Of a stretch of 64,000 nucleotides of DNA, positions 38,527-49,771 are shown piece by piece. The stretch spans positions 62,001 through 126,000 of the forward strand of contig NZ_JAWDIR010000004.1 of assembly GCF_046156265.1 (NCBI RefSeq). Direction: 5' to 3'. Below the pieces are notes generated by a model that was not told the DNA's origin, made no database searches, and worked only from the letters and a program-made list of their open reading frames with translations. Both the position numbers and the translations under genes were made by a program. Source of the stretch: CAMDHY01 sp046156265. GTDB taxonomy: Bacteria; Pseudomonadota; Alphaproteobacteria; Rhizobiales; Segnochrobactraceae. Each line of letters opens with the position of its first letter. Within the stretch, counting starts at the first letter, position 1.

Positions 38527-39162
38527 TCACCAGCCGCCGCGGGCGAGCCACTCGTCCAGCATCGGCAGCCGGTCCCAGCCCCAGAACGGCTCGCCGTCAG
38601 CGATGAAGAACGGCGCCCCGAAGATGCCGCGCGCCATCGCCTCGTCGACGCGGGTGCGCGTGAGTTCCTTCACCTCGGGATCGGCGGCGGCCGCGACGAG
38701 CGCCTCGGGATCAAGGCCCACGGCCGCCCCGGCTTCAGCAGCGACCGCGGGCGCGCTGACGTCGCGGTCATGCAAGAACACCGCATCGAAGGCCGCGAGC
38801 GCAAAGCCGCGGGCGGCGGCCGGATGGGCGCGCTCGATCGCGTAGAACATCCGCGTCGCGGCGACGCCGCTCACCGGGAACACGGTCGGAAAGCGGAACG
38901 GGATGCCCTTCAGCCGCGCCAGCCGGTCCCAGTCGCGCCGGCCGTAGTCGCCGCGCATCGGCTGCTCGGTGAGTGGTGCCATCCGCGTCGTGCGGAAGGC
39001 GACGCCGAGCAGGAACGGCCGCCACGTCACCGTGCGCCCGTGGCGGGCGGCCACCGCGTCGATCTCGCGGGCGGCGAAGAAGGCGTAGGGCGAGGAGAAG
39101 TCGAACCAGAACTCGACCGGCGCCGCGGCCCCCGCCGACACCGCCTGCGATGCGTCGCTCAT
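38527..39162 (-). CDS. 2-hydroxychromene-2-carboxylate isomerase-like DsbA-fold protein
   Basis: A 211-residue thioredoxin/DsbA-fold enzyme of the kappa-GST/HCCA isomerase family. The active-site Ser lies in FDFSSPYAFF (Ser23/24) rather than a CxxC pair. The C-terminal GIFGAPFFIADGEPFWGWDRL segment is the family hallmark. The natural substrate need not be the naphthalene-pathway intermediate: no aromatic-ring genes are adjacent. The ATG at 39162 has AAGGAG upstream, which decides against an ATG 21 bp further. It follows pccA by 45 bp. Confidence 0.87.
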   Translation of the reverse strand: MSDASQAVSAGAAAPVEFWFDFSSPYAFFAAREIDAVAARHGRTVTWRPFLLGVAFRTTRMAPLTEQPMRGDYGRRDWDRLARLKGIPFRFPTVFPVSGVAATRMFYAIERAHPAAARGFALAAFDAVFLHDRDVSAPAVAAEAGAAVGLDPEALVAAAADPEVKELTRTRVDEAMARGIFGAPFFIADGEPFWGWDRLPMLDEWLARGGW

Positions 39163-39207
39163 CCGCCCGCTCCTTCTTCGCACTCCGGGGTCAGTCGAAC
39201 GTCACGA

Positions 39208-41223
<2,016 letters not shown>

Positions 41224-41334
41224 CCCCCCACCCGTGTTCTCAGCGCCGCTGACGGGCGGCTTCAGGCCTTCCTTAGCAGAGAGCAGCCCGCGGTGAAGCG
41301 CCGACCTTGGTCGGCCCCGCCGGGCGACGCTCGC

Positions 41335-42072
41335 TCAGACTTCCTCGCGCACGAATTCCTTGCCCAGCCAACGATAGAACGGCACCGGCCGGTCCTCACG
41401 CAAGCCTGGGTCCGCCGCCAGTCGGTGCGAAAGCTCCTCGATCACCACCTGCTGGATGCTGGCGACGTTGAGCTCCGAGACGGCGTCGAGCGCCACCCAC
41501 TGCACGTCCTCGAGCTCGCCGGAGGGACCGGTGCCCTCGGGCAGGCGGTCGGCGATGGCGTCGGCCCAGACGGCGAGGAAGCGGGTGTCGAAGCGGCGGG
41601 GCCGGCCGGGCGGCGTGATTGCGCGGGCGACGAAGCGGATCGGCGAGAGCACCGGCACGAGGCCGCGGGCGGAAAACGCCGCCCAGTCCTCGCCCTTGAG
41701 ACCGCGCGGGGCAGGACGGGCGATGAACAGCCCGACCTCCTCATAGGCCTCGCGGATGGCGGCCACCGCGAAAGCACGGGCGCGGGCGGCGGACTTCGGC
41801 GCCCGCATCGCGGTCGTCAGGCGCGTGAGCACCATGGGTTCGTAGTCGTCGCCGAGGCGGACGCGCGAGTCGCCCGGATCGACCCGGCCGCCGGGGAAGA
41901 CGTAGTGGCCCGGCATGAAGACGTGGCGCATGCTGCGCCGGCCCATCATCACGCGGATCGGGCCGCCGGCCGTCTTGTCCAGGACCAGCAGGGTCGCGGC
42001 GTCGACCGGACGACGATACGGCGCCGTCAGGCGCCGTTCCGTCGCGTTCAGCCGGTCGACGAGGTCGTTCAA
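41335..42072 (-). CDS. NUDIX hydrolase with split Nudix box
   Basis: A 245-residue NUDIX-fold hydrolase. The Nudix box is split: FPGGRVDPGD and AAIREAYEEVGLFI are separated by about 45 residues, as in the NUDT19/RP2p-like group that acts on CoA-type or nucleotide diphosphates. No ATG exists before the domain, so a TTG at 42072 is inferred; it overlaps the DUF983 stop as TTGA. The order rnr-DUF983-NUDIX is common in Rhizobiales. Confidence 0.85.
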   Translation of the reverse strand: MNDLVDRLNATERRLTAPYRRPVDAATLLVLDKTAGGPIRVMMGRRSMRHVFMPGHYVFPGGRVDPGDSRVRLGDDYEPMVLTRLTTAMRAPKSAARARAFAVAAIREAYEEVGLFIARPAPRGLKGEDWAAFSARGLVPVLSPIRFVARAITPPGRPRRFDTRFLAVWADAIADRLPEGTGPSGELEDVQWVALDAVSELNVASIQQVVIEELSHRLAADPGLREDRPVPFYRWLGKEFVREEV

Positions 42073-42533
42073 CGCGGGTGACCGACCGGCAGCATGACGG
42101 CGTCTTCCGGCTCGGCGTCGGGGTCGAAGCCGTGCATGTAGAAGGCCCACTGCAGCCCGACGATGGCGCCCTTGATCGGGCGCAGCAGCACCAGCGACGA
42201 GGCGATCGTCAGCGGCACCCAGAGGGCCACGTGCAGCCACATCGGCGGCACGAAGGCGACTTCGACCGCCAGCACCAGGCTGACGATGATGTGGCCGACG
42301 ATCAGGATGGTGAAGTAGGGCGGCGCATCGTCGGCGCGGTGGTGGTGAAACTCCTCGCCGCAGGCCGAGCACGAATGCTTGACGGTCAGGTAGCCGTCGA
42401 ACAGCGCACGCTCGCCGCACGCCGGGCAGCGCCCGCGCGCGCCGCGCAGCATCGCCGGCATCAGCGGGCGGTGCGGCTTCGACGACGGGGCCGGCCACGT
42501 CGTGGCGGTATCGAGGGAAGTCGGAGTGGTCAT
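42069..42533 (-). CDS. DUF983 zinc-ribbon membrane protein
   Basis: A 154-residue protein with a zinc ribbon formed by Cys36-Pro-Ala-Cys39 and Cys55-Ser-Ala-Cys58. Two membrane helices follow (about 74-94 and 99-118), then LRPIKGAIVGLQWAFYMHG, the DUF983 signature. Its function is unknown; DUF983 genes are often near cytochrome oxidase assembly genes, which are not seen here. The ATG overlaps the rnr stop as ATGA, and its own stop overlaps the NUDIX start. Confidence 0.86.
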   Translation of the reverse strand: MTTPTSLDTATTWPAPSSKPHRPLMPAMLRGARGRCPACGERALFDGYLTVKHSCSACGEEFHHHRADDAPPYFTILIVGHIIVSLVLAVEVAFVPPMWLHVALWVPLTIASSLVLLRPIKGAIVGLQWAFYMHGFDPDAEPEDAVMLPVGHPR

Positions 42534-44809
42534 TTGCGTGTCTTTCGTCCTCGCTCGGGACGCGACTTCCCGCGGGAAGCGCCGCGCGCCGAAGGCGGAC
42601 GTTTGCCCGCTCCCTTCAGATAGCGACCCTCGCTCAGCAGTTCAAACCGTAGCGCCCCCGCAAACGGGGCTGCTTCGACGAGCCGCACGTCCACCGCGTC
42701 GCCGAGCCGGTGCGTCTCGCCGGTCGCCCGGCCGATGAGGGCACGCGCCGCCTCGTCGTAGTGGAAGTAGTCTTGGCCGAGCGTCGCCGCCGGGATGAAG
42801 CCGTCGGCGCCGGTCTCGTCGAGCGCGATGAACAGCCCCGCTTTGGTGACGCCGGAGATGCGCCCGGTGAAGCGCGCGCCGACGCGGTCGGCGAGCCAGA
42901 GCGCGATCAGCCGGTCGACGGTGTCTCGCTCGGCCGCCATGGCGCGCCGCTCGGTCGCCGAGATGTCGCTGCCGATCGCCTCGAGCCGCGCCTCGAAGCC
43001 CTCCGGCATGCCGTCCTTGCCGAGCCCGAGGGCCCGGATCAGCGCGCGGTGGACGACGAGGTCGGCATAGCGGCGGATCGGCGAGGTGAAATGGGCGTAG
43101 CGGCGCAGATTGAGGCCGAAGTGGCCGATGTTGGCCGGCGAGTACTCCGCCTGCGCCTGGCTGCGCAGCACCACCTCGTTGACGAGGTGCGCGTTGCCGG
43201 TGCCGGCGACGCGGGCGAGGATCTTGTTGAACTGCGACGGCCGCATGTTGCCGGTTCGCGGCAGCGAGATGTCGAGCGTCTGCAGGAACTCGCGCAGGCC
43301 CTCGAGCTTCTCCACCGACGGGTTGTCGTGGATGCGGTAGAGCAGCGGCGTCTTGTGCTTCTCGAGCTCGGTCGCCGCGGCGACGTTCGCCTGGATCATG
43401 AACTCCTCGATCAGCTTGTGGGCATCGAGGCGCTCCGGCACGATCACGCGGTCGACCCGGCCCTCCGGGGTCAGCACGATCTTGCGCTCGGGCAAATCGA
43501 GGTCGAGCGGCTCGCGGGCGTCGCGGCCACGCTTCAGGCAGGCGTACGCCTCCCACAACGGCCGCAGCACCGGCTCCAGCAGCGGCAGCGTCTGGTCGTC
43601 CAGCTGCCCGTCGATCGCCGCCTGCGCCTGCTGGTAGGAGAGCTTGGCGGCGGATCGCATCATCACGCGATGGAAGGTGTGGCGGATCTGGCGGCCACTG
43701 CCGTCGAACACCATGCGCACTGCGAGCGCTGGGCGGTCGACGCCCTCCTTCAGCGAGCAGAGGTCGTTGGAGATGCGCTCCGGCAGCATCGGCACGACGC
43801 GGTCGGGGAAGTAGACCGAGTTGCCGCGCAGGAGCCCCTCGCGGTCGAGGGCCGAGCCGGTCCTGACGTAGTAGGCGACGTCGGCGATGGCGACGGTGGC
43901 GATGAAGCCGCCGGAATTGTCCGGGTCGGCGTCCGGCTCGGCGTGGACGGCGTCGTCGTGGTCCTTGGCGTCGGGCGGGTCGATGGTGACGAGCGGCAGC
44001 TTGCGCCAGTCCTCGCGCCCGGTCAGGCGGGCGGGCTTCGCCGCCTCCGCTTCCTCCAGCACGGCCTCGGGGAAGCGGTGCGGGATGCCGTGGGCGTGGA
44101 TGGCGATCAGCGATACCGCCCGCTCGGACTTGATCGAGCCGATGCGTTCGGCGACGCGGGCCTGCGGCAGGCCGTATCGACCGGCCTTCTGCACCGAAAC
44201 CTCGACGAGATCGCCGTCCTCGGCGTCGCCGAGCGCCTCGTCGTCGGCCATCAGCTCGGTGCGCTGCTTCTTGTCGACCGGCAGGATGCGACCGCCCGGC
44301 ACGCCGGCAACACGGCGGACGACGCCGAGCACCGCGGTCGGCTTGCGGGCGATCACCTTGATGACGCGGCCGACGCGCCCCGTCTCAGTCCCGGGCGGAC
44401 CGTCGGCGATGCGCGCCAGCACCTTGTCGCCGACGCCGGGCGTCGGCCCCGGCGAGCGGTGGCGCTCCGGCATGATCGGGATCTGCGGGGCGGGGCCGTC
44501 CTCCGGCTCCCAGTTCACGGGCTCGCCGACGAGCTCTCCGTCGGCATCGCGACCGGTGACCAGCAGCACCGCCACCGGGGGCAGGGCGCCGGGCGTGCCG
44601 AGCCGCTTTCCGCGCCGGACGACAAGGCCCTCAGCCTCGATCTCCTTCAGGATGCGCTTCAGCGGAATGCGCGCGCTGCCCTTGATGCCGAAGGCACGGG
44701 CGATCTCGCGCTTGCCGGCCTCGCCCGGATGCTCCGCCAGGAAGGCGAGGATCTGCTCGCGGCTCGGGAACTCGCCGGACCTGCGGCCGTCTCTGTCGGA
44801 TGGAGCCAA
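42530..44809 (-). CDS. rnr: Ribonuclease R
   Basis: A processive 3'-5' exoribonuclease of 759 residues that degrades structured RNA. Visible parts: an N-terminal helix-turn-helix region (IARAFGIKGSARIPLKRIL), cold-shock RNA-binding regions, the RNB catalytic core with DPPDAKDHDDAV, an S1 domain (FTGRISGVTKAGLFIAL) and a basic tail (SRGKSRPERGRKTRK). It follows topA by 32 bp. Rhizobiales usually show the same topA-rnr order. Confidence 0.95.
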   Translation of the reverse strand: MAPSDRDGRRSGEFPSREQILAFLAEHPGEAGKREIARAFGIKGSARIPLKRILKEIEAEGLVVRRGKRLGTPGALPPVAVLLVTGRDADGELVGEPVNWEPEDGPAPQIPIMPERHRSPGPTPGVGDKVLARIADGPPGTETGRVGRVIKVIARKPTAVLGVVRRVAGVPGGRILPVDKKQRTELMADDEALGDAEDGDLVEVSVQKAGRYGLPQARVAERIGSIKSERAVSLIAIHAHGIPHRFPEAVLEEAEAAKPARLTGREDWRKLPLVTIDPPDAKDHDDAVHAEPDADPDNSGGFIATVAIADVAYYVRTGSALDREGLLRGNSVYFPDRVVPMLPERISNDLCSLKEGVDRPALAVRMVFDGSGRQIRHTFHRVMMRSAAKLSYQQAQAAIDGQLDDQTLPLLEPVLRPLWEAYACLKRGRDAREPLDLDLPERKIVLTPEGRVDRVIVPERLDAHKLIEEFMIQANVAAATELEKHKTPLLYRIHDNPSVEKLEGLREFLQTLDISLPRTGNMRPSQFNKILARVAGTGNAHLVNEVVLRSQAQAEYSPANIGHFGLNLRRYAHFTSPIRRYADLVVHRALIRALGLGKDGMPEGFEARLEAIGSDISATERRAMAAERDTVDRLIALWLADRVGARFTGRISGVTKAGLFIALDETGADGFIPAATLGQDYFHYDEAARALIGRATGETHRLGDAVDVRLVEAAPFAGALRFELLSEGRYLKGAGKRPPSARGASRGKSRPERGRKTRK

Positions 44810-44841
44810 GGGAGCCGGGCGTCCTCTTCTCTGGGGTGGCG

Positions 44842-47526
44842 TCAGCCGGTGGCTTTCGCTCCGGCGGTCTTCGATTTCGCGGGCGCCTTCGCCTTCGCCG
44901 GGGCTTTCGCCTTGGCGGGGGCCTTCCCAGCCGCCGCGGCGGCCTTCGGCTTGGCGGCGGCCTTCGGCTTCGCCGCAGTCTTCGTGCGTGCCGCGCGCGC
45001 CGGCTTGGTCGAAACGCCATCCTTGGCGGCACGTTCCGCCAGCAGCACCACCGCAGCGTCCATGGCGAGCGTCGCGGGATCCGTCCCCTTCGGCAGGGTC
45101 GCATTGACCTTGCCGTGGTTGACGTAGGGACCATAGCGGCCCTCGCGCACCGTCACAGGGCCGCCGAGCGTCGGGTGGTCGCCGAGCGAGCGGCCCGGCG
45201 TCGATCCGGCGCGCCCGCGCCCGCCACCGGCGGCCTTCTCGGCGATCAGCGACACCGCGCGGTTGATGCCGACCTCGAAGACCTCCTCGATCGTCGGCAG
45301 GTTTGCATACTTGCCGTCATGCTGCACGAACGGCCCGAAGCGTCCGAGGCCGGCCGTGATCGGCTTGCCGGATTCCGGGTGGGTGCCGATCTCGCGCGGC
45401 AGCGACAGCAGCGCCAGCGCCCGCTCGAAGTCGAGCGTCGCGGCGTCCCAGCCCTTCGGCAGGCTCGAGCGCTTCGGCTTCTCGCCGTCGCCGAGCTGGA
45501 TGTAGGGGCCGAAGCGACCGACGCGCAGCGTCACCATCTGGCCGCTCGCCGGATCGGTGCCGAGCTCACGCGGTCCGCTCGCCTCCGCGCTGCCCTCGCC
45601 GTCGCCGGCCTGGGCGAGCTGGCGGGTGTAGCGGCACTCGGGGTAGTTGGAGCAGCCGACGAAGGCGCCGAACTTGCCGAGCTTCAGCGACAGCCGTCCG
45701 CTCGCGCACGTCGGGCAGACGCGCGGATCGCCGCCGTCGGCCTTCGGCGGGAAGATGTGGTCGCCGAGCATCCCGTCGAGCGCCGTCAGCACCTCGGAGA
45801 CGCGCAACTCCTTGATGCCCTCGACGGCGCCGGAGAAGTCGCGCCAGAAGTCGCGCAGCACGTCGCGCCAGTCGAGGTCGCCGTTGGAGATCTTGTCGAG
45901 CTTTTCCTCGAGGCTCGCCGTGAAGTCGTACTCGACGTAGCGATCGAAGAAGGACTCGAGGAACGCCGTGACGAGGCGGCCCTTGTCCTCGGGGTGCAGG
46001 CGCTTCTTGTCGAGGCGGACGTATTCGCGGTCGCGCAGCACCGTCAGGGTCGCCGAATAGGTCGACGGCCGGCCGATGCCGAGCTCTTCCATCTTCTTGA
46101 TGAGCGTCGCCTCGGTGTAGCGGGGCGGCGGCTCGGTGAAGTGCTGGTTGGCAACGATGCCGCGGCGGCTCGGGCGCTCGCCGGTGCTCATCGGCGGCAG
46201 ACGGCGGGCCTCCTCGTCCTCCTCGTCGTCGCGCCCCTCCTGGTAGAGCGTCAGGAAGCCGTCAAACCGCACGACGGTGCCGGTGGCGCGCAGCTCGGCG
46301 CCGCGGGGGCCGTCCTCGGCGACGATCTCGACGGTGGTGCGCTCGAAGTCGGCCGATTCCATCTGCGAGGCGACGGCGCGCTTCCAGATCAGCTCGTAGA
46401 GGCGGGCCTGCTCGGCATCGAGCATGCGGGCGACCTTGCTCGGATGACGGGCGGCGTCGGTGGGGCGGATCGCCTCGTGCGCCTCCTGGGCGTTCTTCTG
46501 CTTCGTGGTGTAGCGGCGCGGCGCGTCGGGCAGATAGCGGCCGCCGTGGTTTTCCTGGATGGCCTTGCGGATCTGCTGGACCGCCTCCGGCGCCATGTCG
46601 ACGCCGTCGGTTCGCATATAGGTGATGAGACCGACGGTCTCGCCGCCGATGTCGATGCCCTCGTAGAGCCGCTGGGCGATCTGCATGGTGCGGGCCGGCG
46701 GCAGGCCGAGCTTGCGCGAGGCCTCCTGCTGCAGCGTCGAGGTGGTGAAGGGGGGCGGCGGGTTGCGCTTCTGCGGCTTCGACTCCACCGAGGCGATGGT
46801 GAAGGTGGCCGCCTCCAGCAGCGCCTTCGCCGCGTCCGCGTCGCCGCGGTTGCCGATCGTCAGCTTGCCGAGCTTCTTGCCGTTGAGCGCCGTCAGGCGC
46901 GCCTCGAAGGCGTCGCCGCGCGGCGTATCGAGCTGGGCGATGATCGACCAGTATTCCTCGGTGACGAACGCCTCGATCTCCGCCTCGCGGTCGCAGACCA
47001 GCCGCAGCGATACCGACTGCACGCGGCCGGCCGAGCGGGCCCCGGGCAGCTTGCGCCAGAGCACCGGCGAGAGCGTGAAGCCGACGAGGTAGTCGAGCGC
47101 GCGGCGGGCGAGGTAGGCGTCGACGAGCGGCCCGTCGATCTGGCGCGGGTGGCGCATCGCCTCCAGCACCGACGACTTGGTGATGGCGTTGAAGACGACG
47201 CGCTCGACCGGCTGGTCCTTCAGCGCGCGCTTCTCCTTCAGCACCTGCAGGACGTGCCAGGAGATCGCCTCGCCCTCGCGATCGGGGTCGGTGGCGAGGA
47301 TGACCCCGTCCGACTCCTTCACCGCCTTGGCGATCTCGGAGAGGCGCTTCTGCGCCTTCGCATCGACTTCCCACTGCATGGCGAAGTCGTCCGTCGGGTC
47401 GACGGAGCCGTCCTTGGCGGGGAGGTCGCGGACGTGGCCATAGGACGCCAGCACCCGGTAGTCGCTACCGAGATATTTATTGATCGTCTGCGCCTTGGCG
47501 GGCGATTCCACGATGACGACGCGCAT
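44842..47526 (-). CDS. topA: DNA topoisomerase I
   Basis: Relaxes negative supercoils by single-strand passage. The 894-residue enzyme has an N-terminal Toprim domain (VVIVESPAKAQTI, DPDREGEAISWH), catalytic Tyr303 in TYMRTDGVD, and one C4 zinc finger (CPTC and CSNYPEC near 605-640). Three TopoI C-terminal repeats contain GRFGPYIQLGD, GRFGPFVQHDG and GRYGPYVNHGK. The last 50 residues are a Lys/Ala/Pro histone-H1-like tail. The gene is transcribed away from dprA, with a small plus-strand gene between them. Confidence 0.96.
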   Translation of the reverse strand: MRVVIVESPAKAQTINKYLGSDYRVLASYGHVRDLPAKDGSVDPTDDFAMQWEVDAKAQKRLSEIAKAVKESDGVILATDPDREGEAISWHVLQVLKEKRALKDQPVERVVFNAITKSSVLEAMRHPRQIDGPLVDAYLARRALDYLVGFTLSPVLWRKLPGARSAGRVQSVSLRLVCDREAEIEAFVTEEYWSIIAQLDTPRGDAFEARLTALNGKKLGKLTIGNRGDADAAKALLEAATFTIASVESKPQKRNPPPPFTTSTLQQEASRKLGLPPARTMQIAQRLYEGIDIGGETVGLITYMRTDGVDMAPEAVQQIRKAIQENHGGRYLPDAPRRYTTKQKNAQEAHEAIRPTDAARHPSKVARMLDAEQARLYELIWKRAVASQMESADFERTTVEIVAEDGPRGAELRATGTVVRFDGFLTLYQEGRDDEEDEEARRLPPMSTGERPSRRGIVANQHFTEPPPRYTEATLIKKMEELGIGRPSTYSATLTVLRDREYVRLDKKRLHPEDKGRLVTAFLESFFDRYVEYDFTASLEEKLDKISNGDLDWRDVLRDFWRDFSGAVEGIKELRVSEVLTALDGMLGDHIFPPKADGGDPRVCPTCASGRLSLKLGKFGAFVGCSNYPECRYTRQLAQAGDGEGSAEASGPRELGTDPASGQMVTLRVGRFGPYIQLGDGEKPKRSSLPKGWDAATLDFERALALLSLPREIGTHPESGKPITAGLGRFGPFVQHDGKYANLPTIEEVFEVGINRAVSLIAEKAAGGGRGRAGSTPGRSLGDHPTLGGPVTVREGRYGPYVNHGKVNATLPKGTDPATLAMDAAVVLLAERAAKDGVSTKPARAARTKTAAKPKAAAKPKAAAAAGKAPAKAKAPAKAKAPAKSKTAGAKATG

Positions 47527-47740
47527 CGGATCCTATGTCGGTCGGAAGGCGGAAGGGGGCTCGGAGGAGCGGGCCGCGCGGACCATCGGGGATCGGCGGG
47601 GCCCTGTCAAATGGCCCCGCCGGCGAGGAATGCAAGCAGAGGGCGCTCGGTATGGTTGTGTTGCATCATTCGCGCTATCTGTAGTATCGTCAACGTGTTC
47701 GCGCCTGGTGCGCGTCATTCGACTGCGGTGCGCGGTTGTG

Positions 47741-47920
47741 ATGTCCGAAACCCACGAGCCGACCACGACCGAGATTGCGACCTACATCGAGAGGATGGTG
47801 GCCGAGCTCGCCCTGCTGGCACGGGCGAGCCGGCTCGAGATGCTCGCCTATCTCCTCGACATCGCCAGGGAGGAGGCAAGCGCCCGCGCCGCCGACGCCC
47901 GCGTCGCGGTTCGCCGCTGA
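47741..47920 (+). CDS. Small helical protein of unknown function
   Basis: A 59-residue protein lying on the opposite strand between topA and dprA. It is predicted almost wholly helical: IATYIERMVAELALLARA and then LEMLAYLLDIAREEASA, giving an amphipathic hairpin. Short proteins with the ELxxLARxxxLxxLAYLLxxARxEA pattern are, from memory, widespread in Rhizobiales. The ATG at 47741 lacks a strong ribosome site. A -35-like TTGCAT at 47661 with TATCGT 18 bp later might be its promoter. Confidence 0.6.
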   Translation: MSETHEPTTTEIATYIERMVAELALLARASRLEMLAYLLDIAREEASARAADARVAVRR

Positions 47921-47942
47921 CTTTCTAGCGGGGGGGGGCGCC

Positions 47943-49079
47943 CTAGCGCCCCGGCAGCAGCGAGACGAGGCCACCCGGATGGCGCTCCAGCCGGCCGGCG
48001 AGTTCGAGCTCGACCAGCACGATCATCACCGCGGCGGCCGGCTGGCCGGAATGGCGGATGATCAGGTCGACCGCCACCGGCGTCGGTCCAAGCGCGGTCA
48101 GCACCGCCGCCCGTCCGCTTTCGCCGGGATCGCCCGCCGAGCCCTCGTCGTCGCCGCGCGGCTCCTCGAGCGGCGTCTGGCTGTCCGGCAGCCGGTCGAG
48201 CAGGGGCCGGATCGCCGCCAGCACGTCGTCGGTGCAGGTGATCAGCGTCGCCCCCTCGCGGATCAGGTGGTTGCACCCTTCCGCGCGCGGATCCAGCGGC
48301 GAGCCGGGCACCGCCAGTACCTCGCGGCCCTGCTCGGCGCCGAAGCGGGCGGTGTGCAGCGACCCCGAGCGTCGCGCCGCCTCGATGATCACCACGGCGA
48401 CACTCATGCCGGAGATCAGCCGGTTGCGGCGCGGAAAGTCCTGCGCCCGCGGTGACCAGCCGAGCTTCATCTCGCTGATCGCCGCACCGCCTTCGTCGAC
48501 GATGCGCTCGAGCAGCGGGCCGTGCTCCGGCGGATAGATGTGGTCGAGCCCACCGGCCAGCACGGCGACGGTGCCGGTCGTGAGCGAGGCGGCGTGGGCG
48601 GCCGCGTCGATCCCGCGGGCGAGGCCGGAAGCGATGACGAGCCCGTGCTCGCCGAGGCCGCGGGCGATGCGCTCCGCCATCGTCCGGCCCGCGGCGGAGG
48701 CGTTGCGCGAGCCGACCACGGCAACCGCTGCGCGCGTGAGAACGTCCGTGCGCGCTAGCACCGAGATCATCGGCGGTGGCGCCTCGATGGTGCGCAACTC
48801 GCGCGGGTAGCCGGCTTCGCCGAGCGCCACCACGTCGCCGCCGATCCGCCGCGTCGCCGCGATCTCGTCCTCGGCCTCGGCGGCACCGACGACGCGCAGC
48901 CGTGCCCCGCCGCCGCGCCGCGCGAGCTCGGGCAGGGCCTCCAGCGCCGCCTCCGCCGATCCGTAGTGGTTTAGGAGGGAGCGGAACGTCACCGGCCCGA
49001 CATTGTCGGTGCGGATCAGCCGCAGCCAGGCGGTGCGTTGAGCGTCGGTGAGCCGGGTCCGGATCGCACCGTCGCTCAT
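47943..49079 (-). CDS. dprA: DNA-processing protein DprA
   Basis: DprA loads RecA on incoming single-stranded DNA during transformation and is present in many non-competent species too. The 378-residue protein has an N-terminal SAM-like helical domain, the Rossmann core (VGSRNASAAGR near 122-132, SGLARGIDAAAH, VLAGGLDHIYPPEH) and a C-terminal winged-helix domain. It lies 10 bp after plsY. The dprA-plsY-pyrC'-pyrB run is a standard Rhizobiales neighbourhood. Confidence 0.94.
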   Translation of the reverse strand: MSDGAIRTRLTDAQRTAWLRLIRTDNVGPVTFRSLLNHYGSAEAALEALPELARRGGGARLRVVGAAEAEDEIAATRRIGGDVVALGEAGYPRELRTIEAPPPMISVLARTDVLTRAAVAVVGSRNASAAGRTMAERIARGLGEHGLVIASGLARGIDAAAHAASLTTGTVAVLAGGLDHIYPPEHGPLLERIVDEGGAAISEMKLGWSPRAQDFPRRNRLISGMSVAVVIIEAARRSGSLHTARFGAEQGREVLAVPGSPLDPRAEGCNHLIREGATLITCTDDVLAAIRPLLDRLPDSQTPLEEPRGDDEGSAGDPGESGRAAVLTALGPTPVAVDLIIRHSGQPAAAVMIVLVELELAGRLERHPGGLVSLLPGR

Positions 49080-49089
49080 GGCCGTTGCC

Positions 49090-49695
49090 TCAGCTCTTGT
49101 CGCCGCCGATGCGCCCCTCGGTGCCCGCCATCAGCCGCCTGAGGTTGGCGGCGTGGCGGAACCAGAGCAGCACCCCGAGCAGGCCGAACACACCGGCGAG
49201 ATCCGAACGCCCGAGCAGCCCGAGGAGCACCGGGATCGCCGCGCTCGCCACCAGCGCCGACAGCGAGGAATAGCGCGACAGGAAGGCAACGACGATCCAG
49301 ATGCCGGCGAACGCCAGCGCGAACGGCCAGGCGAGGCCGAGCAGGACGCCGAGATAGGTGGCGACACCCTTGCCGCCACGGAAGCCGAGCCAAACCGGCC
49401 ACAGATGGCCGAGGAAGGCGCCGACGCCGGCGACCATCGCCGGCATGTCGAACTGGTCGGCGAGCAGCACCGCCGCCGTCCCCTTCAGCATGTCGCCGGC
49501 GAGTGTCGCCGCCGCCACCGCCTTGTTGCCGGTGCGCAGCACGTTGGTCGCGCCGATGTTCCCGGAGCCGATTTCGCGGATGTCGCCGAGCCCGGCGAGG
49601 CGCGTCAGGATCAGCCCGAACGGGATCGAGCCGAGCAGGTAGCCGAGGGCGAGCGCGACGAGCGGCGCGGCGAGCGACCATTCTGCAGGCGGCAA
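49090..49695 (-). CDS. plsY: Glycerol-3-phosphate acyltransferase PlsY
   Basis: Inner-membrane enzyme that acylates glycerol-3-phosphate with acyl-phosphate, the first step of phospholipid synthesis. The 201-residue protein has five or six membrane helices and the three PlsY motifs: GSIPFG near 22-27, GSGNIGATN near 43-51 and FRGGKGVAT near 105-113. It lies between pyrC' and dprA on the same strand. Confidence 0.95.
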   Translation of the reverse strand: MPPAEWSLAAPLVALALGYLLGSIPFGLILTRLAGLGDIREIGSGNIGATNVLRTGNKAVAAATLAGDMLKGTAAVLLADQFDMPAMVAGVGAFLGHLWPVWLGFRGGKGVATYLGVLLGLAWPFALAFAGIWIVVAFLSRYSSLSALVASAAIPVLLGLLGRSDLAGVFGLLGVLLWFRHAANLRRLMAGTEGRIGGDKS

Positions 49696-49771
49696 GGCTT
49701 GATCTCCTGTCTCCGCCGGACGGCCTGCCGGGATGGTTCGACCGCTCGCGGGCGTTCAGCCGTGAGCGCGG

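Noticed and set aside
38527..39162. Part of a naphthalene or aromatic pathway
   Set aside because: The HCCA-isomerase family is broad and no ring-hydroxylating or ring-cleavage genes are adjacent.
44800..47928. A 1042-codon plus-strand open frame opposite topA
   Set aside because: It mirrors topA, has low-complexity composition and no motif, and topA on the other strand is certain.
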